Positions 49,066 to 57,676 of a stretch of 64,000 bases of DNA are shown piece after piece (positions within the stretch are counted from its first letter, which is position 1; every line of letters begins with the position of its first letter). Source of the DNA: Borreliella andersonii (lineage in GTDB: Bacteria > Spirochaetota > Spirochaetia > Borreliales > Borreliaceae); assembly GCF_032595875.1 (NCBI RefSeq), contig NZ_CP132457.1, positions 682,001 to 746,000 on the forward strand. The letters run 5' to 3'. The notes under the pieces were generated by a model that worked only from the letters and a program-made list of their open reading frames with translations, was not told where the DNA came from and searched no databases. A program made the translations under genes and the position numbers.

Positions 49066-50274
49066 ATGCAGGGTGAAAATATGGTTTCAATTAGAGGCGG
49101 AAATAGAAGAAAAATTCTTCTTAGTTTGAAAAATATGCAATATTCAAGAACAGACTTAGCTCGTAAGTTAAACTTGACGAATGCCGCAGTTACTATTTTG
49201 ACTAATCAAATGATAAAAGAAAATCTTTTGATTGAAGTTGGTTCTAGGGTTTCTGATGTTAAAAAACATGGACGAAAAGAAATACTTCTTGATATTAATA
49301 AAGATTATGCGTATTCAATGGGAGTTATTATTTCTAGCAATTATTTTCAAATAGGTATTGCTAATCTTAAATGCGAAGTTTTAATAAGCGAGACTCATTC
49401 TTTTGAGCCCCCGGTTAGCGCTTATGATATTTTAGAGAAAATAAAAGATCATATGATAGAAATTATTTGGAAACATAATTTCTCAAGAGATAAGTTTATT
49501 GGTTTAGGTTTTAGTATTACAGGGTTAATAAAGGATAAGGAATTAGGCATTGTTAATGATAGTTATGGATCGTGGATTGAAAAGGATGTTCCTGTTAAGA
49601 AAATACTTGAGGAATACTTTTCACTTACAGTGTATCTTGAAAGTTATGTTAAAAATTTATCTCTTGCCGAATTTATGGGTATGAATATAGATAATATTAT
49701 GTTTTTTGACTACACGGATACTGCTGAACTTTCAATTTGGTCAGGTGGCAATGTTTATCCCGGTTTTAATAATAAATCAGGCATGGTTAGCCATATGATA
49801 ATTGATTATGAAGGAGAAAAAAATTGTCCAACTTGTGGTAATAAGGGTTGTGTCAATATGCTAATATCTAATTTTGCTTTGCAGAGATTGATTTCAAAAG
49901 AGTTTATGAATGGCGAGATTCCTGAGCTTTATGAAAAGTATGAGGGCAGATTAAAAAAAGTTACAATATATGACATTTTTTCTCTTTATGAAAAATATGA
50001 TTTTATAAATAAAATTATGCAAGATACTGTTAAGTATTTGGCAATAATTGTTATTAATATTCAAAGAATGCTTGATTTTAATTATTTAGTACTCTATGGT
50101 CAAAGTTTTAAATTAAAAGCTTTTTTTGATTTGTTAAAAGAAGAGATTAAAAAGCTCAATAAAGAGAATATAGTATTAAAGCTTAGTTCATTAGATACTG
50201 AAGTTTCTGTTGTTGGACCCGCTTCTAGTGTTATTTTTAATAAATTTTATTTGACAGGAGGAGATATTGATTAA
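49066..50274 (+). CDS. ROK-family transcriptional regulator
   Basis: The 402-residue protein has an N-terminal winged helix (RRKILLSLKNMQYSRTDLAR then LTNAAVTILTNQMI, about residues 10-45) and a ROK domain with a cysteine cluster CPTCGNKGCVNM near residue 265, typical of the ROK zinc site. It has been called XylR-like, but no xylose gene is nearby and the sugar ligand is unknown. A strong ribosome-binding site AAAGGAGG (49051-49058) is 7 nt from the ATG. It stands between fusA2 and ffh with its own promoter. Confidence 0.92.
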   Translation: MQGENMVSIRGGNRRKILLSLKNMQYSRTDLARKLNLTNAAVTILTNQMIKENLLIEVGSRVSDVKKHGRKEILLDINKDYAYSMGVIISSNYFQIGIANLKCEVLISETHSFEPPVSAYDILEKIKDHMIEIIWKHNFSRDKFIGLGFSITGLIKDKELGIVNDSYGSWIEKDVPVKKILEEYFSLTVYLESYVKNLSLAEFMGMNIDNIMFFDYTDTAELSIWSGGNVYPGFNNKSGMVSHMIIDYEGEKNCPTCGNKGCVNMLISNFALQRLISKEFMNGEIPELYEKYEGRLKKVTIYDIFSLYEKYDFINKIMQDTVKYLAIIVINIQRMLDFNYLVLYGQSFKLKAFFDLLKEEIKKLNKENIVLKLSSLDTEVSVVGPASSVIFNKFYLTGGDID

Positions 50275-50336
50275 TATTGCCTTTTTTTGTATCTTATATT
50301 TGACAAGATTATTTTTGAGAATAAGGGTTATTTTTA

Positions 50337-51671
50337 ATGCTTGAAATCTTAGGGTCAAATTTTAGAAATTTTATAAACTATCTTTCTGGAAAATCTATAA
50401 TAAATGATAAAAACATTGCAGAGGCTATTGAGATTATTAAAAATTCTTTAGTTGATGCTGATGTTAACTTAAGAGTTATAAGGCGTTTTTTAAATTCTAT
50501 AATTGAGGAATCCAAAGGAGTAAAAGTTTTAAGGGGTATTGATCCTAAATCTCAGTTTATTAAAATTGTCAATGATAATCTTGTTAAATTTTTGGGAGGC
50601 AAAAACTATGAGCTTAGTTTGCATCCTGTCAATAAACAATCTTATATTCTTATGTTGGGACTTCAAGGTTCTGGTAAGACCACAACATGTGCCAAACTTT
50701 CTTTAAAGCTTAAAAAAGAAAACAGAAAAGTACTTCTTGTGGCTGCTGATACATTTAGAGCGGCGGCCGTAGAGCAGTTAAAAATATTGGGCGATCAAGT
50801 AGATGTTCCAGTGTTTTCAATTGAAGGGGAAAAAGATCCTATTAAAATTGTTAAAGCGTCTATGAAGTTTGCCGAGTCTAATTTTTTTGATTCTGTAATA
50901 GTTGATACTAGGGGGCGACTTGAGATTGAGTCTTTGTTAGTTGAAGAGATAAAAAAAATCAAGGAGATTTTGCAACCCACAGAAACTATTTTAGTTGTAG
51001 ACTCTATGATGGGGCAAGTTGCTGTAAATATTGCTAAGGAATTTAATGAGAATGTTGGGCTTACCGGTACAATATTTTCTAAATTTGATTCGGATACTAG
51101 GGGGGGGGCTGTATTATCTTTTAAGAGTATTTGCGCAGTTCCTATTAAATTTATTGGCGTTGGAGAGAAAATTGAAGATCTTGACTCTTTTTACCCAGAA
51201 AGAATTGCTTCTAGAATTCTTGGGATGGGGGATGTTGTTAGTCTTGTAGAGAGGGTTCAAAGTGTTGTTGACAAAGAAGAGGCTATTAAACTTGAGGAAA
51301 AAATTAAAAAAGCCAATTTTAATTTTGAAGATTATCTAATCCAATTTAGGCGCATTAGACAAGTAGGGGGGGTCTCTAATTTTGTAAGTTTTTTACCAGG
51401 TGTTTCAAAATCAATGCTGAATAGCAATAATTTAAATGAAGAAAGTTTTAATAAAGAAGAAGCTATTATTCTTTCTATGACCAAAAAAGAAAGAATAAAT
51501 CCGGTGATTTTGAATAATCCCTCAAGAAAGAAAAGAATAGCCTTGGGAAGTGGAACAACCGTTTTTGATGTTAATAAGCTTATAAAGAAGTTTGGTCAAA
51601 CAACTTTGATTATGAAAAAAATGAAAAATAAAGATTTTCAAAATAAGATTGCATCCCTTTTGGGAAAATAA
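50337..51671 (+). CDS. ffh: Ffh, signal recognition particle GTPase
   Basis: The 444-residue protein is Ffh with N, G and M domains. The P-loop is GLQGSGKTT (G108-T115), DTFRAAA is intact, and the M domain carries LPGVSKSML and a Met-rich tail. Two usually conserved sites differ: G3 reads DTRGR (residues 190-194) instead of DTAGR, and G4 reads SKFD (248-251) instead of TKLD. It binds 4.5S RNA and targets membrane proteins to SecYEG. It probably shares a transcript with rpsP, 12 bp downstream, a common bacterial arrangement. Confidence 0.96.
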   Translation: MLEILGSNFRNFINYLSGKSIINDKNIAEAIEIIKNSLVDADVNLRVIRRFLNSIIEESKGVKVLRGIDPKSQFIKIVNDNLVKFLGGKNYELSLHPVNKQSYILMLGLQGSGKTTTCAKLSLKLKKENRKVLLVAADTFRAAAVEQLKILGDQVDVPVFSIEGEKDPIKIVKASMKFAESNFFDSVIVDTRGRLEIESLLVEEIKKIKEILQPTETILVVDSMMGQVAVNIAKEFNENVGLTGTIFSKFDSDTRGGAVLSFKSICAVPIKFIGVGEKIEDLDSFYPERIASRILGMGDVVSLVERVQSVVDKEEAIKLEEKIKKANFNFEDYLIQFRRIRQVGGVSNFVSFLPGVSKSMLNSNNLNEESFNKEEAIILSMTKKERINPVILNNPSRKKRIALGSGTTVFDVNKLIKKFGQTTLIMKKMKNKDFQNKIASLLGK

Positions 51672-51683
51672 GGAGGAATAAAT

Positions 51684-51944
51684 TTGAGCGTTAAGATAAG
51701 ATTGAAGAGAATGGGAGCTAAAAAAAGGCCTTATTATAGGATTGTAGTTATGAATTCTACGTCTCCTAGAGATGGTAGGGCAATTGAAGAACTTGGTTAT
51801 TATCATCCTGTTGAAAAGCGAAACCAAATAAAAATTAAGGAAGATAGAATGAAAGATTGGATAAGCAAGGGAGCAATTTTAAGTGATACAGTGAAAATGC
51901 TTTTAAATAAAAACAACTTGAATGCGAAAAGTCAGGAGGTTTAG
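51684..51944 (+). CDS. rpsP: ribosomal protein bS16
   Basis: The 86-residue protein carries the bS16 pattern SVKIRLKRMGAKKRPYYRIV and DGRAIEELGYYHP. The TTG start at 51684 is preceded by AGGAGGA (51671-51677), making the rare start clear. It opens the classic rpsP-KH-rimM-trmD-rplS operon. Confidence 0.98.
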   Translation: MSVKIRLKRMGAKKRPYYRIVVMNSTSPRDGRAIEELGYYHPVEKRNQIKIKEDRMKDWISKGAILSDTVKMLLNKNNLNAKSQEV

Positions 51945-52193
51945 ATGAAAGAGTATGGGAATGAGATTGAACTTATAGAGTTTATAGTAAAGTCTCTTGT
52001 AGATAAAGAAGATGAGGTAAGGTTAAATGTAATTGAAGGGGAAAAATCAACCATTTTGGAATTGAAGGTTTCTCAAAGCGATGTGGGCAAGATAATCGGA
52101 AGACGGGGTCGCATTGCACGGGCTATTAGAACTTTGCTTGGGGCTTGTGCTGCTAAAACCAATAGGCGAGTGCAACTCGAAATTTTAGATTAA
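51945..52193 (+). CDS. khpA: KH-domain RNA-binding protein (KhpA-like)
   Basis: The 82-residue protein is a single KH domain with VGKIIGRRGRIARAIRTLL, the GxxG loop being GRRG. KhpA-type proteins bind RNA, often with KhpB, and are usually encoded between rpsP and rimM as here. The ATG follows the rpsP stop directly (TAGATG). Confidence 0.95.
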   Translation: MKEYGNEIELIEFIVKSLVDKEDEVRLNVIEGEKSTILELKVSQSDVGKIIGRRGRIARAIRTLLGACAAKTNRRVQLEILD

Positions 52194-52196
52194 TTT

Positions 52197-52697
52197 ATGT
52201 TTATTAAAGGCGTTATATTATCGTCTTATGGAGTCAATGGGTATGCTAAGGTTAAAAGCATATCCAATAATTTTTGTGATTTTATTGATTTAAAAAATAA
52301 TAAAGTTCTTTTAAAAAAGATCAATAGTTCTGCTATTGAAGTTAAAATTGTAGATGTTAGTATAAGGGGTAATTCTTTATTTTTGAAGTTTGAAGGGATT
52401 AATACCCCAGAGGCAGTTAAGCCGTTGATTGGTTTTGAATTGTGGGTTGATGATTTGCTTGCATCAAGTTTAAAAGAAGGCGAATATTATTTAGGAAAAC
52501 TGGTTGGCTATGCCATTGTTAATAACAATAGAAAACTGGGAGAAGTTGTAGCTTTCTTTGAGCATTTAAATAGTGTATTTCTTGAGGTCAAATCGGGTAT
52601 TAAATTTTTCTTTATTCCCTTTTTGAGTATATATATTGGAGATATAAATGCTCAAGAAAAAACAATTGAGCTTAAGGTTTTAGATCTTTTAAAATGA
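52197..52697 (+). CDS. rimM: RimM, 16S rRNA processing factor
   Basis: The 166-residue protein has the N-terminal beta-barrel (GVILSSYGVNGYAKVKS) and the PRC-barrel C-terminal half (YYLGKLVGYAIVNNNRKLGEV, then FFFIPFLSIYIGDI). It binds bS19 and aids 30S head maturation. The 3 bp after the previous stop and the 4-bp overlap with trmD (ATGA) indicate coupled translation. Confidence 0.93.
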   Translation: MFIKGVILSSYGVNGYAKVKSISNNFCDFIDLKNNKVLLKKINSSAIEVKIVDVSIRGNSLFLKFEGINTPEAVKPLIGFELWVDDLLASSLKEGEYYLGKLVGYAIVNNNRKLGEVVAFFEHLNSVFLEVKSGIKFFFIPFLSIYIGDINAQEKTIELKVLDLLK

Positions 52698-53413
52698 AAT
52701 TTACAGTTTTGTCTCTTTTCCCAGCAATAATTAAGCCATTTTTTGAAAATTCAATAATGAAGAAAGCTATTAACAAAGGAATAGTAAGTTTTGAGCTTAT
52801 TGATGTTAGAGATTTTTCAAAAGATAAGCACAAAAGATGTGATGATTTGCCTTATGGAGGCGGTGCTGGAATGGTATTGAAGGCTGAGCCGATTTCTTTT
52901 GCTCTTGAGCATGTAGAATCTGCCAAGAAAACAACAATATTCTTAAGTCCTTCTGGGATAAGTTATAGCCAAGAGTTGGCGTATTCCTTGTCAAAAAGAG
53001 AAGAAATTGTTATAATTTGTGGAAGATATGAAGGAATTGACCAACGTATTATAGATTTGTATGTTGATTTTGAGATTTCTATTGGAGATTATGTTTTATC
53101 TTCAGGGGAGATTGCAGCTCTTGTTTTAATAGATAGTGTATATAGGTTGTTGGATGGAGTAATAAATCCCAATTCTTTATTAGAAGAATCATTTGGTGTA
53201 AAAAATGGATTGCTTGAATATCCTCATTATACCAGGCCCTATAATTTTAAGGGGATAAAGGTTCCAGAAGTTCTTGTTTCAGGTCATCATGAAAATATAA
53301 AGAATTGGAGGCTTGTTAAGGCTAGAGAAAAAACTAAGAGGAATAGATATGATTTATACCTTAAATATTTAGAGATAATAGGAGAAGATAATGGACTTGA
53401 TGAGAAAAATTGA
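52694..53413 (+). CDS. trmD: TrmD, tRNA (guanine37-N1)-methyltransferase
   Basis: The 239-residue SPOUT-fold enzyme makes m1G37 in tRNAs reading CNN codons. Conserved parts include [30 protein letters not shown] and [19 protein letters not shown], which form the trefoil-knot SAM site, plus a C-terminal [14 protein letters not shown]. It overlaps rplS by 23 bp. Confidence 0.98.
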   Translation: MKFTVLSLFPAIIKPFFENSIMKKAINKGIVSFELIDVRDFSKDKHKRCDDLPYGGGAGMVLKAEPISFALEHVESAKKTTIFLSPSGISYSQELAYSLSKREEIVIICGRYEGIDQRIIDLYVDFEISIGDYVLSSGEIAALVLIDSVYRLLDGVINPNSLLEESFGVKNGLLEYPHYTRPYNFKGIKVPEVLVSGHHENIKNWRLVKAREKTKRNRYDLYLKYLEIIGEDNGLDEKN

Positions 53414-53756
53414 AGCTCAGAATAAGAAAAATGAGGCTTTTGTCTTTAACGTGGGAGATACTGTGAGGGTTATTTATAAAATTGTTGAAGGCAGTAATGA
53501 AAGGTTACAAAGTTTTGAAGGGATTGTTATTTCTTTCCAAAACAAGGGAATTGGCAAAACATTTTTGATTAGAAAAATTTCTTCAGGAATAGGTGTTGAA
53601 AAAATTTTCCCGGTATATTCTCCTATTATAGAAAAGGTTGAAGTTTTAAGAAGAGGAAGGGTTAGAAGGGCAAAGCTTTATTATATGAGGAATAGAATCG
53701 GTAAAGCTGCTATGAAGATAAAGGAGCGCCTTAATATTAAAAAAGTTAAGCGTTAG
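53391..53756 (+). CDS. rplS: ribosomal protein bL19
   Basis: The 121-residue protein has the bL19 core [23 protein letters not shown] and [32 protein letters not shown]. It sits at the 30S-50S interface. AGGAG 5-9 nt upstream supports ATG 53391, inside the end of trmD. It closes the operon, and the long spacer behind it carries candidate structure. Confidence 0.98.
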   Translation: MDLMRKIEAQNKKNEAFVFNVGDTVRVIYKIVEGSNERLQSFEGIVISFQNKGIGKTFLIRKISSGIGVEKIFPVYSPIIEKVEVLRRGRVRRAKLYYMRNRIGKAAMKIKERLNIKKVKR

Positions 53757-54076
53757 TTTTTTATTATTTTAAATAATTTAGCAAATTAGATTGAGGTTAA
53801 AAATTATTTTTGATTGATTTTTTATTTTGTTAATTTTTATTAAAGATTTATTAGGATTTTTACTGTTTAAAAGATAATTTTGGCAAGCTTGGTTTTGTAT
53901 TTATTATAATAGAGAGCATTAATTAACCGTTCTTATTAAATTTCAATAAGGGTTTAATTGTATTTTTGTCTTTAAAAGGTTGAAGATTTGAAACTTTGAT
54001 TTTTTGAAATACTTTCAAGCTATGTGGGTAATTTTGTTCTTAAATATTTATTTTTTGTAATTAAGGAGAGTTAATT
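53757..54076 (+). other. 320-bp non-coding spacer with promoter-like site and hairpin
   Basis: No frame here looks coding. TTGGCA (53880-53885) and TATAAT (53905-53910) are spaced 19 bp apart. They are followed at once by an imperfect hairpin 53921-53959 (AATTAACC..CTTATT pairing with AATAAG..GGTTTAATT, with two small bulges) and a T-rich run TATTTTT at 53961-53967. A second small hairpin TTGAAA/TTTCAA lies near 54005-54019. The hairpin could terminate the rplS operon, or the unit could be a short RNA. Confidence 0.45.
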
Positions 54077-54616
54077 TTGAAATATACTCAAAGTAAGTTT
54101 AAGAGTAGTAATTTTCAAAAACACAATAAACGTTTTTATGGGTTTAAGAATAAAAGATTAAATTTTGAAAGCAAAAGTCAAAATGTTTCCCCGCCAAATA
54201 ATTTTAATAATAGATCGACTGTTTTGAGCACAGATAAACAAAATCTTTTTAAAGGTAAATTTAGAAAAAAAAGTATAAAATTTAAAACAAGAATAAATTT
54301 TGATGTTGCTTGTGCTATTTGTGAAAAAAAAATAAATGATGTTGTTTTTAGCATGTCTTTAAAAGTTGAAAATGAAGATAAACCTGTTCATTTTGATTGT
54401 GCTATTAATAAATTAACAGTTGAAAATAATCTTTCAAGTAATGAAAAATTGGTTTATAAAGGTGCTGGTAAATTTTTTATTGTTGATACATCTTCTAGAG
54501 GAGAATATTTATGTTTCAGAATTATTAAAGAAATTGAATTTGAAAATTTGGAAGAACAACCGATATGGCGTAAAAAAATTTTTAAAGATATTAATAGAGG
54601 GTTTAGGCTTTCTTGA
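54077..54616 (+). CDS. basic protein with a CxxC...HxxC zinc-like motif (BB0700-like)
   Basis: The 179-residue protein has a very basic, Asn/Lys/Ser-rich N-terminal ~75 residues (disordered, nucleic-acid-binding in character). A compact domain follows with CAICEKKI and, 37 residues on, HFDCAI, a plausible single zinc site. A strand-rich end contains GEYLCFRII. The TTG start at 54077 follows AAGGAGAG at 54063-54070. It ends 1 bp before the coaD ATG. I infer an RNA- or DNA-associated role from composition only. Confidence 0.8.
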   Translation: MKYTQSKFKSSNFQKHNKRFYGFKNKRLNFESKSQNVSPPNNFNNRSTVLSTDKQNLFKGKFRKKSIKFKTRINFDVACAICEKKINDVVFSMSLKVENEDKPVHFDCAINKLTVENNLSSNEKLVYKGAGKFFIVDTSSRGEYLCFRIIKEIEFENLEEQPIWRKKIFKDINRGFRLS

Positions 54617-54617
54617 T

Positions 54618-55109
54618 ATGAAGGTGGCGGTTTTCCCAGGATCTTTTGATCCAATTACTTGGGGCCATATTGATTTAATTAAAAGATCGTTGGCTATTTT
54701 TGACAAAGTTGTTGTTTTGGTAGCTAAAAATAAATCAAAAAAATATTTACTAAGTGATATTGAGAGATTTAGTCTTACAAGAGATGTTATTTCATCTTTA
54801 AATTTTTCAAATGTACTTGTAGATAGGTATAGTGGGTTTATTGTTGATTATGCATTAATTAATTCTATTAAATTTATTGTTAGGGGAATTAGGGCTTTTA
54901 ATGATTTTGATATAGAGTTTGAAAGATATCTTGTTAATAATAAGTTAAATTTTAAAATTGATACTATATTTTTACCAAGTAGTGCAGAACATTTATATGT
55001 AAGATCGGATTTTGTAAAGGAATTAATGAGCAAAAAGGATGTTGATCTTTCTAATTTTGTTCCAGAATTGGTGTTCAATAGATTGAAATCTAAGTTTATT
55101 GACAAATGA
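54618..55109 (+). CDS. coaD: phosphopantetheine adenylyltransferase
   Basis: The 163-residue enzyme makes dephospho-CoA. The nucleotidyltransferase motif [17 protein letters not shown] includes His17 of TxGH, and the C-terminal [16 protein letters not shown] block matches ISSxxVRE. ATG 54618 gives the standard length and N-terminus, although the frame is open from 54420 inside the previous gene. It was once annotated kdtB. Confidence 0.97.
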   Translation: MKVAVFPGSFDPITWGHIDLIKRSLAIFDKVVVLVAKNKSKKYLLSDIERFSLTRDVISSLNFSNVLVDRYSGFIVDYALINSIKFIVRGIRAFNDFDIEFERYLVNNKLNFKIDTIFLPSSAEHLYVRSDFVKELMSKKDVDLSNFVPELVFNRLKSKFIDK

Positions 55110-55172
55110 CTTAGTTAATATATATATTATTAAGATAATTTAATGTAGTTTAAAAGTAGTTAGGAGAAAGTA

Positions 55173-55355
55173 ATGGCTGTTCCAAAATTTAAGCCTTCAA
55201 AATCTAGGAGTAGAACAAGGCGTAGTATAAATATGAGAAAAAAAATTCCACAATTTCAAGAATGTTCTAATTGTGGTAATCTTGGGGTGAGACATAGAAT
55301 TTGTTTAAAATGTGGGTATTATAGGAATAACCAATATCTGGAAATAGGTTTGTAG
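55173..55355 (+). CDS. rpmF: ribosomal protein bL32
   Basis: The 60-residue protein starts [18 protein letters not shown] and has the zinc ribbon C31, C34, C44, C47 (CSNC..CLKC), so this is the zinc-binding (C+) paralogue form. TAGGAG upstream supports ATG 55173. It is followed by acpP after 23 bp, but the usual plsX-fab genes are absent. Confidence 0.98.
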
Positions 55356-55378
55356 CTTGTAGTAAGGAAGGTGTATTC

Positions 55379-55621
55379 ATGGATAATTATGAAATTTTTA
55401 GCAAGGTTAGGTCTATTATATCCGAGCAACTTGATAAAAAAGAAGATGAAATTACTTTAGACTCTAGATTTGTTGAGGATCTTAATGCAGATAGTTTAGA
55501 TATTTATGAACTTTTGTATTTGCTTGAAGAGGCCTTTGATGATAAGATTCCAGAGAACGAAGCCAATGAATTTGAAACGGTAGGCGATGTTGTTGATTTT
55601 ATTAAAAAGAGAAAAGGTTGA
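55379..55621 (+). CDS. acpP: acyl carrier protein
   Basis: The 80-residue acidic four-helix protein has the phosphopantetheine attachment site DSLD with Ser39. Borrelia is known to lack de novo fatty acid synthesis, and no fab gene is adjacent, so the carrier presumably serves phospholipid acylation or another acyl transfer. The order acpP-rnc is common in bacteria. The stop overlaps the rnc start (TGATG). Confidence 0.97.
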   Translation: MDNYEIFSKVRSIISEQLDKKEDEITLDSRFVEDLNADSLDIYELLYLLEEAFDDKIPENEANEFETVGDVVDFIKKRKG

Positions 55622-56358
55622 TGAAAAAAAATTCTTCCGATTTTTGTTTGGGTAGTGAAAGAAAAGCCCAATTGAGTGAATTTTTGGAAAATTTAAGTAT
55701 TAATTTTGTTAATTTCGATTTGTTAAATACAGCATTAAGCCATTCGTCGTATTCTAATGAGTTGGATCAAAAATCTAGCAATAATGAGAGATTGGAGTTT
55801 TTGGGAGATTCTGTGCTTAATTTGATTATTACAGATCATCTTTATAAAACTTATCCAAATAAAAGTGAAGGAGAGCTTAGTAAAGCCAGATCCTATATTG
55901 TTAGTGAAGATTCTCTATCTAATATTGCTAGAGAAATTAATCTTGGTTATTATATTTTGCTGGGGAGAGGAGAGGAGAGTAATGATGGTCGAAACAAAAA
56001 AGGTATTCTTGCAGATGCTATTGAAGCTTTTGTAGGTGCCATTTATCTTGATAGTGGGTTTTCAAGAGCAACAGAATTTGTGGTTGGACTTTTTGATATG
56101 TATATAAGATTGATGTTTAATAGGGGTGATTTTAAAGATTATAAGAGTTTGTTGCAAGAATATGTTCAAAAGAAATATAAAATTTCACCAAGTTATAAGC
56201 TAGATAAGGAAATAGGTCCAGACCATGATAAGGTTTTTTGCGTTGAACTTTATGTTGGGGAAAATTTTATATCAAACGGAAAGGGCAAATCTAAAAAAGA
56301 AGCCGAAATGAGAGCGGCTGAAGTAGCTTTAAAAGCTATGGAAAACATCAACCTTTAA
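55621..56358 (+). CDS. rnc: ribonuclease III
   Basis: The 245-residue enzyme cleaves double-stranded RNA, processing rRNA precursors and structured mRNAs. The signature [14 protein letters not shown] and the catalytic [14 protein letters not shown] segment are intact. The C-terminal dsRNA-binding domain (about residues 165-240) ends [21 protein letters not shown] 55621 overlaps the acpP stop by 1 nt, with AAAAGG (55612-55617) close upstream. The 3' end overlaps pcnB on the other strand by 30 bp. Confidence 0.97.
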   Translation: MKKNSSDFCLGSERKAQLSEFLENLSINFVNFDLLNTALSHSSYSNELDQKSSNNERLEFLGDSVLNLIITDHLYKTYPNKSEGELSKARSYIVSEDSLSNIAREINLGYYILLGRGEESNDGRNKKGILADAIEAFVGAIYLDSGFSRATEFVVGLFDMYIRLMFNRGDFKDYKSLLQEYVQKKYKISPSYKLDKEIGPDHDKVFCVELYVGENFISNGKGKSKKEAEMRAAEVALKAMENINL

Positions 56359-57561
56359 GGTTTTAATTTTTTTTATAAGATAATTTTTAGTATTAAGCTT
56401 GGGGTTTTCAATTACACAGTTTAGCAGCATATTTAAAATTTTACCTATATTTTTATTTTCTATTTGTATTATATTTTGAATGTCTTTTCCGTTTATTTTT
56501 AAATCTTTTAAAGAGAGAGGATTTTTTAACAATTTTTTTCTTTTTATATTTTTTATTATAAATAAATATTTTTTATTTTTTCCTTTTAGTGCTTTGTATA
56601 TATCAATTATTTCTTTATAATGTTCTCTTGTGCTCTTGCTAAGCAAATATCTAATGTCACTTAATTTTTTGACATTAAAAATATTGTTATTATCGATTAT
56701 GCTTCTATAAAATAAAATTAACTTAATTTCTTTATTTGAGAATTTAATTAAAGTTAATTTTTCTTTTAGTTCTTTTATGGGTTTTTTAATTGTCAATATT
56801 GTGATTGCCTTTAGATAAAATTTGTCTTTATCAAGTAGTTCAATTTTTTTGATTACTTTTGTTTTTATTTCTAGATTAAAAAAATTCTTAAAAAAGTCAA
56901 CTTTTTTAAGATAATAAATTCCTTTTTGTATATTTGCGCCTTCTAGCAATTTGTGAAATTCATTTTTTATTCTTTCTTTTGAAATCATTAAAATATTTTC
57001 TTTTTTATATTTCATTGAAATTAAAGTATTTTTTTCAATATTAAAATTAAGCGTGGATGAAAATCTTGCTGCTCTAAGTATTCTAAGGGCGTCTTCTTCA
57101 AGTTTTTTATTTGGATTTCCTATGCATCTTATTATTTTTTTATTAAGGTCTTTTTTCCCATTATAGTAGTCTATTATGTTGAAGTTGAAAATATCCATTG
57201 CAATTGCATTAATTGTAAAATCTCTTCTTTCAAGATCTTTAATTAAATTTTTAGTGTATTCTACTTGTTTGGGTGCTCTGTTGTTTTCATATTCTTTTTC
57301 TATTCTGTATGTGGTGATTTCAAAGATTTTTTTATTAAAAATAATACCAATTGTGCCATGTTTTATTCCTGTTTTAATGTTATTTGGAAACAATGTTATT
57401 ATTTCTTCAGGAGTTGCATTTGTTGCAAAATCAAAATCGTAAGGTTGTTTATTAAGTAGCAAGTCTCTTAAAGCGCCTCCAACTAAATAAAATTCGTAGT
57501 TATTTTTTTTAAATATTTTACCAATTTTAATTATATTTGGATTGTTTTTGCCTAAGTTCAT
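56329..57561 (-). CDS. class II nucleotidyltransferase: CCA-adding enzyme or poly(A) polymerase
   Basis: The 410-residue protein has the head motif [28 protein letters not shown] with the two metal-binding Asp (DFD), [12 protein letters not shown], and the [11 protein letters not shown] recognition helix. Family members either add CCA to tRNA or polyadenylate RNA, and sequence alone separates them poorly. All three tRNA genes in this window lack encoded CCA, so the genome needs a CCA-adding enzyme. The long Lys/Ile-rich C-terminal tail is typical of Borrelia proteins. Confidence 0.92.
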   Translation of the reverse strand: MNLGKNNPNIIKIGKIFKKNNYEFYLVGGALRDLLLNKQPYDFDFATNATPEEIITLFPNNIKTGIKHGTIGIIFNKKIFEITTYRIEKEYENNRAPKQVEYTKNLIKDLERRDFTINAIAMDIFNFNIIDYYNGKKDLNKKIIRCIGNPNKKLEEDALRILRAARFSSTLNFNIEKNTLISMKYKKENILMISKERIKNEFHKLLEGANIQKGIYYLKKVDFFKNFFNLEIKTKVIKKIELLDKDKFYLKAITILTIKKPIKELKEKLTLIKFSNKEIKLILFYRSIIDNNNIFNVKKLSDIRYLLSKSTREHYKEIIDIYKALKGKNKKYLFIIKNIKRKKLLKNPLSLKDLKINGKDIQNIIQIENKNIGKILNMLLNCVIENPKLNTKNYLIKKIKTLKVDVFHSF

Positions 57562-57676
57562 ATAAAATTATATTATAGTGTAAATAATTTTTTTCTAAAA
57601 TTGATTTACAATTTTAATTTATTTGAAGTATGTTGTAAGTAATACTTTATTTTTTAAATGGTTTTATTGAGGTTTT

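Noticed and set aside
49066..50274. Xylose regulator (XylR) function for the ROK protein
   Set aside because: No xylose gene is nearby and the ROK family binds many sugars, so only the family call is kept.
50300..50305. Perfect TTGACA upstream of ffh
   Set aside because: No -10 element is found 16-18 bp downstream; that position is occupied by the ffh ribosome-binding site AAGGGT.
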